15,810 nt of DNA from Deltaproteobacteria bacterium RBG_16_54_18 (GTDB lineage Bacteria > Desulfobacterota > B13-G15 > RBG-16-54-18): NCBI GenBank assembly GCA_001797935.1, contig MGQT01000115.1, positions 791 to 16,600 on the forward strand, read 5' to 3'. How positions within the stretch are numbered: the stretch's first letter is position 1; each line of letters opens with the position of its first letter. Positions 1-5,693 of this stretch are shown piece by piece. The notes below the pieces were generated by a model. It saw only the letters and a list, made by a program, of their open reading frames with translations, had not been told where the DNA came from and made no database searches. Made by a program: the position numbers and the translations under genes.

Positions 1-600
1 CGGCAGCCGTTTTGAGGGGAACTCGGTATAACCCTCTTCATCGAGGAGGATGTCTATTGGATCGCCTGTCAAATGTCCCCCCTTTACCAGGACGGCCTGA
101 GCTCCGTATCCACGGATCAGTTTGGCAGCCTCGCGCATCTCGGCTGTCGTAGCTACCTCCATATCGGCAAGTGCTGCTGCCTCGGGGAGGTTCGGCGTTA
201 CCAACAAGGCCAGGGGGAGCAATTCCTCTTGCAAGGCTTTCTGCCCCTCTTCGTCTAACAAGGTCGTGCCGTCGCCGGCAGCAAAGACAGGATCGACGAT
301 GAGGTTACGCACGCCATATGCAGCCAATTTTTTTGCCACGAGCCGCACGATTGCCGCGTCCCAGAGCATACCGGTCTTGACAGCATCAACGCTTATCTCG
401 GCGAAGATTGCATCCATCTGCGCTCCGATAAAAGGGAGGGGGAGGGGATAGATTGATTGGACGCCGAGGCTGTTTTGCGCAGTGACGGCGGTAACGATGG
501 TCATCCCGTGTCCTCCCAACGAGGCAATGGTCTTTATGTCCGCCTGGATCCCGGCCCCGCCTGAGGAGTCGGAGCCGGCGATGGTCACGATCCGCTTCAT
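1..600 (-). CDS. thiD: Hydroxymethylpyrimidine / phosphomethylpyrimidine kinase ThiD (C-terminus cut by window edge)
   Basis: ThiD phosphorylates hydroxymethylpyrimidine twice to give HMP-PP, the pyrimidine half of thiamine, in the cytoplasm. The 200 residues present show the ribokinase-like ThiD signature: GSDSSGGAGIQAD at residues 9-21, KTGML at 75-79, DPVFAAGDGTTLL at 103-115, TPNLPEA at 135-141 and VLVKGGH at 170-176. ThiD proteins are usually about 260-270 residues, so roughly the last quarter, including the anion-hole GxGC-type region, lies beyond position 1. The ATG (600-598) overlaps the stop of thi4 in an ATGA arrangement, so the two genes are translationally coupled in one riboswitch-controlled operon. 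A fusion to ThiE or another domain downstream cannot be excluded because the gene leaves the window. Confidence 0.95.
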   Translation of the reverse strand, partial: MKRIVTIAGSDSSGGAGIQADIKTIASLGGHGMTIVTAVTAQNSLGVQSIYPLPLPFIGAQMDAIFAEISVDAVKTGMLWDAAIVRLVAKKLAAYGVRNLIVDPVFAAGDGTTLLDEEGQKALQEELLPLALLVTPNLPEAAALADMEVATTAEMREAAKLIRGYGAQAVLVKGGHLTGDPIDILLDEEGYTEFPSKRLP

Positions 601-1382
601 CGCTCCTTCTTCAGTCTTTCGCCGATCAAGGCGGCTGCCTTCTCCCCGGAGAGCAACATCCCTCCGAAGATCGGCCCCATCCGGTAGGCGCCGAAGGAGG
701 CGTTGGCAGACATGCCGGCCACGAAGACGCCGGGGAAGACCTCCTTGGTGTTTTCCAGCGTGAGCAGTTCCGCCTGTTCTGCCCAGAGGGACTTTTCCCC
801 CATGATCTTTCCTGTCGGCGTGAGGAGGGGGGCGTCTACCTTGCGCTCGATGACCTTGACCACCTCGGTGGCGTGCCCCGTGGCATCGATGACGTACCTG
901 CTGCGCATGGTCAACGGGTCCACGTGGAGGTTCGCCATCTCCACAGCGGTCCAATTCAAGACGAGCCCGACAACTCTCTCCTGACGCAGCACCACGTCCT
1001 CCACGCTCACCAGGTTGAATATCTTAACGCCTGCCTGCACGGTGCGCGAGCAGAGGGTGGAGATGGCCTCCACCGCATCGGCCGTGTAATGCCCATCCCG
1101 GTAGAGCTCGCTCTTGACGCCGAAGACGTCGAGGATCCTCTTTCCTTCTTCCTGCACCACGATCTCATTGAACATCATGCCGCCCCCCCACATCCCGCCG
1201 CCGATGCTCAGCTTCCGCTCAAAGAGGGAGACTTTGTAACCGGCCTTGACGAGATAGTAAGCCGCCACCAGCCCGGCCGGCCCGCCGCCGACCACGGCGA
1301 CGTCTACCTCGAGGGAATCGGTGAACTTGTGCAGGAACCTTTCAATAATAGCCTGGGAAATAATGACTTCGTCGAGCGCCAT
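597..1382 (-). CDS. thi4: Sulfide-dependent ADP-thiazole synthase, Thi4 family
   Basis: Thi4 makes the adenylated thiazole carboxylate precursor of thiamine from NAD and glycine. The 261-residue protein has an FAD/NAD-type Rossmann start (VVGGGPAG, residues 30-37), an ERK acidic turn near 55-57, the GGGMWGGGMMF segment at 61-71, and a C-terminal GAYRMGPIFGGML stretch at 231-243. In yeast Thi4 a cysteine donates its sulfur in a suicide reaction. Archaeal enzymes carry histidine there and use free sulfide with iron. Here the corresponding segment is NLHVDPLT with His153, so this should be a true catalyst using sulfide, as expected for an anaerobe. The start is supported by GGAGGA eight bases upstream. 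The gene is preceded by a TPP riboswitch and terminator and overlaps thiD by 4 bp. The alternative label ribose-1,5-bisphosphate isomerase, used for some archaeal homologues, is less likely given the thiD partner and riboswitch. Confidence 0.93.
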   Translation of the reverse strand: MALDEVIISQAIIERFLHKFTDSLEVDVAVVGGGPAGLVAAYYLVKAGYKVSLFERKLSIGGGMWGGGMMFNEIVVQEEGKRILDVFGVKSELYRDGHYTADAVEAISTLCSRTVQAGVKIFNLVSVEDVVLRQERVVGLVLNWTAVEMANLHVDPLTMRSRYVIDATGHATEVVKVIERKVDAPLLTPTGKIMGEKSLWAEQAELLTLENTKEVFPGVFVAGMSANASFGAYRMGPIFGGMLLSGEKAAALIGERLKKER

Positions 1383-1427
1383 ACGGACAATCCTCCTTCG
1401 TTCAAATTTTTTAAAAATCTCTCCAAT

Positions 1428-1474
1428 AAAAAAACCGTATCTTCATATCTCTTGGGGAGATAGGGAAAATACGG
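1428..1474 (-). terminator. Riboswitch expression-platform intrinsic terminator
   Basis: Reading the minus strand, CCGTAT (1474-1469) can pair with ATACGG (1440-1435). An inner stem TATCTC/GAGATA (1446-1451 with 1457-1462) fits inside it, and seven T residues follow (1434-1428). This lies between the TPP aptamer and the thi4 ribosome binding site. It fits a transcriptional off-switch: thiamine pyrophosphate bound, terminator formed, thi4-thiD not read. The antiterminator partner is not resolved by eye; the GGGCC just upstream is a candidate. Confidence 0.7.
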
Positions 1475-1494
1475 CCCGTCACCTGATCTTCTGC

Positions 1495-1580
1495 CGCTTT
1501 CCCTACGCTGGAATTACCCATACAGGTTCCCAGGGTCATCCCTTGACGGGATTTCTCAGCCCTTGCGAGCTCCCCTAGCG
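1495..1580 (-). promoter_or_regulatory. TPP riboswitch (THI element)
   Basis: On the minus strand the conserved aptamer blocks appear in order. GGGGAGCTCGC comes first, then GGGCTGAGAAAT (the CTGAGA pyrimidine-sensor loop), then GATGACCCTGGGAACCTG, then TATGGGTAATTCCAGCG followed by TAGGGAAAGCGG. The closing P1 helix can form between CGCT (1580-1577) and AGCG (1498-1495). Blocks CTGAGA, GAACCTG and TAAT-CCAGCGTAGGGA match the well-known THI box. It senses thiamine pyrophosphate and controls the downstream thi4-thiD operon through the hairpin at 1428-1474. Confidence 0.96.
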
Positions 1581-1607
1581 ACCGCTATTCAGTTTTTAGC
1601 TATTTAC

Positions 1608-1636
1608 AGGATAAGCCCGTGCGGCATGGAAGTCAA
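1608..1636 (-). promoter_or_regulatory. Sigma-70-type promoter of the thi4-thiD operon
   Basis: On the minus strand a -35 TTGACT (1636-1631) and -10 TATCCT (1613-1608) are separated by 17 bp. Transcription would begin near 1600, about 20 bases before the TPP aptamer, which is the expected geometry. Confidence 0.65.
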
Positions 1637-1647
1637 GCATTCCTTTC

Positions 1648-1681
1648 TTTCCAGCATGCGGTAAAGACGGTATACTATACC
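1648..1681 (+). promoter_or_regulatory. Putative promoter with overlapping palindromic operator
   Basis: TTTCCA (1648-1653) and TATACT (1671-1676) are 17 bp apart and could drive the small membrane protein gene at 1733. The -10 lies inside a perfect 13-bp palindrome, GGTATA-C-TATACC (1669-1681), which would suit a dimeric regulator. Both readings rest on sequence shape only. Confidence 0.35.
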
Positions 1682-1732
1682 TGTTCTGAGAACAAGCCGG
1701 AAAGTCATCTATTAATCGTTATACGGCAGGAG

Positions 1733-1939
1733 ATGTATAGAAAATTGAAAGTGGATTGGGTTAAATTTCTCCTTCATTTTATTTTCGGGTTATTTCTCGG
1801 ATTGTTGGGAGTGGTAAGTTGGGGACTATTGTTTGAAGCGCGGTCATGGGTGGATTTGCTTTGGCTCCCCGTCCTTCTTGGCATTTTGGGCGGTATATTT
1901 GGGGATCGCTTGTGGGAGAAATTTGTCAAGTGGTTGTAA
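1733..1939 (+). CDS. Small two-helix membrane protein, function unknown
   Basis: The frame gives a 68-residue protein starting MYRKLKVDW. It has two probable membrane helices: about residues 9-31 (KFLLHFIFGLFLGLLGVVSW and following) and about residues 37-57 (VDLLWLPVLLGILGGIFG), with a positively charged N-terminus and a short charged tail, DRLWEKFVKWL. The frame stays open upstream to 1619, but that extra 38-residue segment is soluble-looking and overlaps the putative promoter, so the ATG at 1733 is preferred. Its ribosome site, AGGAG, abuts the ATG, which is unusual; an in-frame TTG at 1745 would have 12 bp spacing. No family is recognised. It stands alone on the plus strand between the thiamine operon and the glycan-binding gene. 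Confidence 0.5.
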   Translation: MYRKLKVDWVKFLLHFIFGLFLGLLGVVSWGLLFEARSWVDLLWLPVLLGILGGIFGDRLWEKFVKWL

Positions 1940-2037
1940 TTTTGTGCCTATAACGTTGCGACTAAGTGGCTGGCAAAAAACCGCAGCGATTTACCAGCCC
2001 ATCTTCAACCGCTTGGTGAGGCCAAACAATTCTTGTG

Positions 2038-2586
2038 CTATCCGTAAAAAAATATTTCCGAAATGGTGACCCAAGGTTCTTCTACCTGCTCGGCTTGATA
2101 GATGGCATCAATGCTGATTTTTACGGTCTTGGTCATTCTTTTTTTCTTTAATAAAATTCTCTGGGGCTTATTGGTATCTTCTAATACGAACGTTTCCCGA
2201 GAACCATCATCGAATATCGCCGTAATTTTTTTTGCTCGATGGTTTTGAGAGAAAAAATTGGGGTAATCCTTGGGGATCCACCCATTGACTATTTCCATGC
2301 CGGATACCTTAGCCTGCCCTTTAAAAGAGAATTTGAGCCACGATCCAATGGTGTCGTTCGTTGATGATGCCCAACAGGTGTACGTATTTCCGTCTATTGC
2401 CATTTCCGGATGATGAGGCCACTCCTTTGGGGATTTCGTGCCGTCGGAGGAAGCGGTAACTTTTAACACCGGTATTTGCTTAGTCTCACCCTGAGCAGCT
2501 GATAAACCAAACGGAGCGTAGAAAATCAACACGGAGAATAGTATTACAAAAAGGATTGTTTTTGATGAAATCTTATCTTTCGTCAT
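2038..2586 (-). CDS. Secreted F5/8C-like (NADase-type glycan-binding) domain protein
   Basis: The 182-residue protein begins with a signal peptide: charged MTKDKISSK, a hydrophobic core at about residues 10-28, and a likely cleavage near LSAA-QG (29-33). The mature part resembles a discoidin/F5-8C beta-sandwich of the kind named NADase-type glycan-binding domain. It has an AIDGNTYTCW-type motif near 63-72, a G-WLKFSF strand, GMEIVNGW near 96-103, then NHRAKKITAIFDDGS with the N-R-K pattern at about 115-129, and a C-terminal ISEIFFYG strand. Such domains bind carbohydrate or surface ligands; no catalytic domain is attached. The start is supported by an AGGGG ribosome site about 8 bp upstream. 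Its promoter region carries three 17-bp repeats. The ligand is unknown. Confidence 0.75.
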   Translation of the reverse strand: MTKDKISSKTILFVILFSVLIFYAPFGLSAAQGETKQIPVLKVTASSDGTKSPKEWPHHPEMAIDGNTYTCWASSTNDTIGSWLKFSFKGQAKVSGMEIVNGWIPKDYPNFFSQNHRAKKITAIFDDGSRETFVLEDTNKPQRILLKKKRMTKTVKISIDAIYQAEQVEEPWVTISEIFFYG

Positions 2587-2628
2587 ACGCGTGCCCCTTT
2601 TTTTATTATGATTTTAGTGATCTAACAC

Positions 2629-2657
2629 AGGATAAACTCGGCCAGTCGCGAAGTCAA
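2629..2657 (-). promoter_or_regulatory. Putative promoter of the glycan-binding protein gene
   Basis: On the minus strand TTGACT (2657-2652) and TATCCT (2634-2629) are separated by 17 bp. The spacing and both hexamers are the same as in the thi operon promoter. The -35 hexamer is contained in the first unit of the tandem repeat at 2650-2700. The leader would be about 35 nt. Confidence 0.5.
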
Positions 2658-2700
2658 TGGAAAACGGAAGTCAATGAAAAACGGAGGTCAATGAAAAACG
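2650..2700. repeat. Three tandem 17-bp repeats
   Basis: Units at 2650-2666, 2667-2683 and 2684-2700 read GAAGTCAATGGAAAACG, GAAGTCAATGAAAAACG and GAGGTCAATGAAAAACG. They are head-to-tail with no spacer and differ from one another at only one or two positions. On the minus strand each unit carries a TTGAC(T/C) core. They sit between the toxin stop codon and the promoter of the secreted protein gene, so they could be iterated regulator sites or a slippage-prone minisatellite. Confidence 0.9.
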
Positions 2701-2713
2701 AAGAAGGGCATAA

Positions 2714-2974
2714 TTACGGGTTTTTGAGTACCGCGTCATGGTCTCCCACGATACGGAGCACTATTGCCTCGCCGTCATACTGCCATGTCATGCGCATTGC
2801 CATCGTGATGCTGCATTCAAAAATGTGGTCGGTGCCTTGAACTTTTTTTGTTCTTAATGATGGGTGATGATGATTCTTGCTCATCACAGCAAGTTTCTTG
2901 TGCAGGGTCTTTTGCTCATCCGGGGAGAGTTGTTTATAGGATTTTTTAAACCTCTCAGTAACAATGAAATCCAC
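2714..2974 (-). CDS. RelE/ParE-superfamily toxin (probable mRNA interferase)
   Basis: An 86-residue basic protein with a RelE-fold pattern: the N-terminal FIVTERFKKSYKQLSPDEQ helix, a central KVQG strand, then MRMTWQYDGEAIVLRIVGDHD and the terminal AVLKNP. RelE-like toxins cut mRNA, usually at the ribosome; the basic and Arg/His residues of the C-terminal sheet (R61, R73, H78 region) are candidates for the active site. The start is a GTG (2974-2972) only 3 bp after the antitoxin stop, without a clear ribosome site, so translation is probably coupled to the antitoxin. A conventional toxin yield lower than antitoxin would follow. The exact subfamily (RelE, YafQ or HigB-like) is not determined. 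Confidence 0.75.
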   Translation of the reverse strand: MDFIVTERFKKSYKQLSPDEQKTLHKKLAVMSKNHHHPSLRTKKVQGTDHIFECSITMAMRMTWQYDGEAIVLRIVGDHDAVLKNP

Positions 2975-2977
2975 TGG

Positions 2978-3247
2978 CTACGAATCCAGGTGCCCGATGA
3001 GGTCTTCCACGTTCTTGGCCTTATGGATTCTTCCCTGTTTAATGTCGCCATCGGCTTCTTTTTCCATCGCCTGCCATTTCTTGGACCAGAACCAGGATTG
3101 CGACCTATCAATAACGAGGACGGGTTTGATGATAATCTTGTCGTCTTCCATACTGATGTCCAGATTATCTCCTGCCTGTAACTGCATCTTTTTTACCACC
3201 TCGCTGGGCAACGTTACCTGTGACCTACGTCTTAGTTGTGTAATCAT
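2978..3247 (-). CDS. AbrB/MazE-type antitoxin (SpoVT-AbrB domain)
   Basis: The 89-residue protein opens with a classic swapped-hairpin AbrB DNA-binding domain at residues 1-45: RRRSQVTLPSEVVKKMQLQAGDNLDISMEDDKI-type pattern, with the QVTLP strand and the LQAGD turn. The charged C-terminal half (about 50-89) would be the toxin-binding tail. ATG at 3247 is preceded by TAGGAG at good spacing and a strong promoter. AbrB-type antitoxins normally repress their own operon; the direct repeat at 3268-3282 is a candidate operator. Pairing of an AbrB antitoxin with a RelE toxin, rather than MazF, is known from PrlF-YhaV. Confidence 0.82.
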   Translation of the reverse strand: MITQLRRRSQVTLPSEVVKKMQLQAGDNLDISMEDDKIIIKPVLVIDRSQSWFWSKKWQAMEKEADGDIKQGRIHKAKNVEDLIGHLDS

Positions 3248-3267
3248 ATTGATCTCCTAATCTGAAT

Positions 3268-3308
3268 TTCGTATATTCGTATTATAGCACAATTAAGATA
3301 GTAGTCAA
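3268..3308 (-). promoter_or_regulatory. Toxin-antitoxin promoter and direct-repeat operator
   Basis: On the minus strand TTGACT (3308-3303) and a consensus TATAAT (3286-3281) lie 16 bp apart. Two copies of TTCGTAT (plus-strand 3268-3274 and 3276-3282) form a direct repeat with an 8-bp period. It overlaps the -10 and the presumed start site, a suitable place for AbrB-type autorepression. The promoter is seen directly; the operator role is inferred. Confidence 0.7.
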
Positions 3309-3334
3309 TATTCTGCTTCCTCAAACCATAAATC

Positions 3335-3361
3335 TTGACATTTTCTCCTGATTCCTATAAT
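3335..3361 (+). promoter_or_regulatory. Sigma-70-type promoter of coaBC
   Basis: TTGACA (3335-3340) and TATAAT (3356-3361) both match consensus, with a rather short 15-bp spacer. The leader to the coaBC start would be about 15 nt, which still includes the AAGG ribosome site. Confidence 0.65.
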
Positions 3362-3380
3362 AATCAGCCAGAAAGGTCGA

Positions 3381-4616
3381 GTGGTGTTAAAAAATAAGGA
3401 AATCATACTGGGTGTGACCGGGGGAATTGCCGCCTATAAGACAGTGGAGCTCCTCCGGGAGCTTTCCAAACGGGGGGCGAACGTCCATGTCGTGATGACC
3501 CAGAATGCCCAGCGATTTATTACGCCCCTCACCTTTCAGACCCTCTCGGGAAACCCCGTGCTCTGCGATATGTTCCAACTCTTGGAGGATTCTAAGATCG
3601 GCCACGTGGCCCTGGCCGATAGCGCCGATCTCATGGTGATCGCCCCTGCCACGGCGAATATCCTGGGGAAGATCGCCAACGGCATTGCCGACGATTTCGT
3701 CACCACGATGGTGATGGCGACAAAAGTGCCGGTGCTGTTCGCCCCTTCCATGAACGTGAACATGTGGGAGAGCGACATCGTGCAACGTAACGTAGAGCGG
3801 CTCAAGGCGCACCGGTATGAGTTTATGGACCCTGCGGAAGGCGATCTGGCCTGCGGGAGCGTGGGTAAGGGGCGGATGGCCGATATCGAAGAGATCATCG
3901 AGAAAATAGAAGATATCTTTACGACGAAAGACCTCACCGGTCAGCATGTCTTGATTACCGCCGGTCCAACGCTGGAACCGATTGATCCCGTACGCTATAT
4001 TACCAACCGCTCGACCGGAAGGATGGGGTTTGCCCTGGCGAAGATGGCCCGCAGGAGGGGAGCGGAGGTGACCCTGATTACCGGCCCCCATTACCTCTCA
4101 GTGCCCCGCAGGGATATCCCGCAAATTGTGGTCAATGACGCCCGCGAGATGCACGATGCCGTGGCCGGCTGTTTTGATGATTGCCAGATCGTGATCATGG
4201 CGGCGGCGGTTGCCGATTTCCGCCCCCAGGATGTCCTCGAGGAAAAGATCACCAAGCGGAAAAATGGTTCCTACTGCCTGGAGATGGAGAAAAATCCCGA
4301 CATCCTCAAGGAACTGGGAGAAAAAAAGCGCAACCATATCCTCGTGGGATTTGCCGCCGAGACCAGTGAGCTCATGGAGCATGCCGAGGTTAAATTACAA
4401 GAGAAAAAGCTCGACCTCATTGTAGCCAATGACGTTACCCAGCCGGGGGCAGGTTTTGGGGTGGACACCAATAGGGTGAAGATCTTAGACGCCTTCGGGA
4501 AGGTGAGGACGGTCCCCCTGCTCAGCAAAGACGAGGTAGCGCATATTATTCTTGATCACGTGGTAAAATTGGTAAAGAAAAAGGAAAAGGATCGCCCCTG
4601 GCCGCGCAACTGGTGA
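3381..4616 (+). CDS. coaBC: Bifunctional phosphopantothenoylcysteine decarboxylase / phosphopantothenate-cysteine ligase
   Basis: CoaBC carries out two steps of coenzyme A synthesis: joining 4'-phosphopantothenate to cysteine (CoaB) and decarboxylating the product to 4'-phosphopantetheine with FMN (CoaC). The 411-residue length is typical. The CoaC half shows GVTGGIAAYK (11-20), catalytic His75 in KIGHVALAD, the substrate motif PSMNVNMW (122-129) and Cys158 in LACGSVGKGRM. The CoaB half begins near 188 with VLITAGPTLEPIDPVRYITN, followed by STGRMG, AAAVADFRP (274-282), the catalytic Lys289 in EEKITKRKNG and KNPDIL. The start is GTG at 3381 or GTG at 3384; AAGG at 3373-3376 gives 4 or 7 bp spacing, so 3384 is slightly favoured. 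It has its own promoter, and its 3' end meets rpoH tail to tail. Confidence 0.97.
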   Translation: MVLKNKEIILGVTGGIAAYKTVELLRELSKRGANVHVVMTQNAQRFITPLTFQTLSGNPVLCDMFQLLEDSKIGHVALADSADLMVIAPATANILGKIANGIADDFVTTMVMATKVPVLFAPSMNVNMWESDIVQRNVERLKAHRYEFMDPAEGDLACGSVGKGRMADIEEIIEKIEDIFTTKDLTGQHVLITAGPTLEPIDPVRYITNRSTGRMGFALAKMARRRGAEVTLITGPHYLSVPRRDIPQIVVNDAREMHDAVAGCFDDCQIVIMAAAVADFRPQDVLEEKITKRKNGSYCLEMEKNPDILKELGEKKRNHILVGFAAETSELMEHAEVKLQEKKLDLIVANDVTQPGAGFGVDTNRVKILDAFGKVRTVPLLSKDEVAHIILDHVVKLVKKKEKDRPWPRNW

Positions 4617-4622
4617 CCCGGA

Positions 4623-5480
4623 TTAGGCCATCCCCCACGTCAACTCGGCGCCTGCCAATCTATCCTTCAGTTTATTCAGGGCCTCGGCCTCAACCTGCCG
4701 GACGCGCTCACGCGAGATAGCAAAGATATCCCCCAGCTCCTGCAGGGTCATCGGCTCCTCCGCCATGATGCGGTGCCGGACGATAAAACGCTCGCGTTCG
4801 CTCAAGCCATCGAGGGCTTCCCCTACCTCGTTTTGCAGGCCCACATCCGCTTCTCGCTCGCCCAGGAGGTTTTCTTGATTGGGGGCGTGATCGGGGAGGA
4901 GATCCAAAAAACTGATACCTTGATCCATGTCGAGCTTGGCGTCGAGCGAGAGGTCGCGGCCGGCAAACCTTTTTTGCATCTCCTCGATATCGGTGCTGCT
5001 CACCTTGAGCTCCTTCGCCAACTCCTTGATCTTTTCGTCCTGGTGCTCCTCATGCGCGAGCCCTTTGATTTTCCCCATTTTATAGAAGAGCTTCTTTTGG
5101 ATCTGCGTGGTGCCTATCTTTACCAGGCTCCAAGACCTGATGATAAAGTTTTGGATATAGGCCCTGATCCACCAGATGGCATAGGAGATGAAACGGAATC
5201 CCTTGTGAGGATCAAATTTTTTCAAGGCCACCATCAGGCCGATATTGCCCTCTTGAATGACGTCGAGGAGCTTAAACCCATAACCCCGGTACTCCAGGGC
5301 CACCTTGACCACAAATCGGAGATTGGCGGTAATGAGCTGGTGCGCGACCTCGGCGTCTTCTTGCTCTTTATAGCGCACCGCGAGGACAAATTCCTCCTCC
5401 GGGCTCAAGACGGGATACCGGTTGATTTGCGTAAAATAGTGAGTCAGATTATCCGTTACTACGGGCAGCGGTTCATTCAT
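4623..5480 (-). CDS. rpoH: RNA polymerase heat-shock sigma factor RpoH (sigma-32)
   Basis: RpoH directs RNA polymerase to chaperone and protease genes after heat or misfolding stress. The 285 residues match the family length of about 284. Region 2 is strongly conserved (LRFVVKVALEYRGYG at 54-68, LLDVIQEGNIGLMVALKKFDP at 71-91, FRFISYAIWWIRAYIQ at 95-110). The RpoH box, QKKLFYKMG (128-136), separates it from other group 2/3 sigmas. Region 4 ends with a helix-turn-helix, LQELGDIFAISRERVRQVE (246-264). AAGGAG lies 9 bp before the ATG. Expression appears to be under a CIRCE operator, hence HrcA control, instead of relying only on an mRNA thermosensor. The stop codon is 6 bp from that of coaBC on the other strand. 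Confidence 0.96.
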   Translation of the reverse strand: MNEPLPVVTDNLTHYFTQINRYPVLSPEEEFVLAVRYKEQEDAEVAHQLITANLRFVVKVALEYRGYGFKLLDVIQEGNIGLMVALKKFDPHKGFRFISYAIWWIRAYIQNFIIRSWSLVKIGTTQIQKKLFYKMGKIKGLAHEEHQDEKIKELAKELKVSSTDIEEMQKRFAGRDLSLDAKLDMDQGISFLDLLPDHAPNQENLLGEREADVGLQNEVGEALDGLSERERFIVRHRIMAEEPMTLQELGDIFAISRERVRQVEAEALNKLKDRLAGAELTWGMA

Positions 5481-5507
5481 TATCGTTTACTCCTTATTAC
5501 ACATATA

Positions 5508-5534
5508 TTAGCACTCATTATAGACGAGTGCTAA
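5508..5534. promoter_or_regulatory. CIRCE operator (HrcA binding site)
   Basis: The sequence is TTAGCACTC-N9-GAGTGCTAA (5508-5516 and 5526-5534), a perfect match to the CIRCE inverted repeat with the standard 9-bp spacer. CIRCE is bound by the HrcA repressor, which is inactivated when GroEL is titrated by unfolded protein. It lies 28 bp upstream of the rpoH ATG, and the nine-base spacer contains the rpoH -10 hexamer. Confidence 0.97.
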
Positions 5535-5565
5535 TAAAATAACAAAGACCTAAATAACTTGTCAA
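5517..5565 (-). promoter_or_regulatory. rpoH promoter region, two overlapping sigma-70-type candidates
   Basis: Proximal candidate on the minus strand: TTGTTA (5545-5540) and TATAAT (5522-5517), spacer 17 bp, with the -10 wholly inside the CIRCE spacer. Distal candidate: TTGACA (5565-5560) and TATTTT (5541-5536), spacer 18 bp, whose start site would fall in the CIRCE arm. Either would be blocked by bound HrcA. The remaining stretch up to 5693 is AT-rich, with nothing else recognised apart from a run of eight G residues near 5677-5684. Confidence 0.65.
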
Positions 5566-5693
5566 TGGATTAAAATAAGATATAAAAGCAAATATTAGCG
5601 GAAATATATATTATTTTCTCATTTTTTCTTTTAAATAGTAAACAATTTGATTATTTTCATTAAAATTCATTTAATGGGGGGGGAAAGCTACCT

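Noticed and set aside
122..1463. Several plus-strand open frames across the thi4-thiD region
   Set aside because: They are antisense to thiD and thi4, whose motifs are unambiguous, and lack family features or ribosome sites.
2650..2700. Tandem repeats as a CRISPR array
   Set aside because: The 17-bp units are contiguous with no spacers, and no cas genes are present.
4773..5534. 253-codon plus-strand frame opposite rpoH
   Set aside because: It is a high-GC antisense shadow of rpoH, runs through the CIRCE element and has no recognisable domain.
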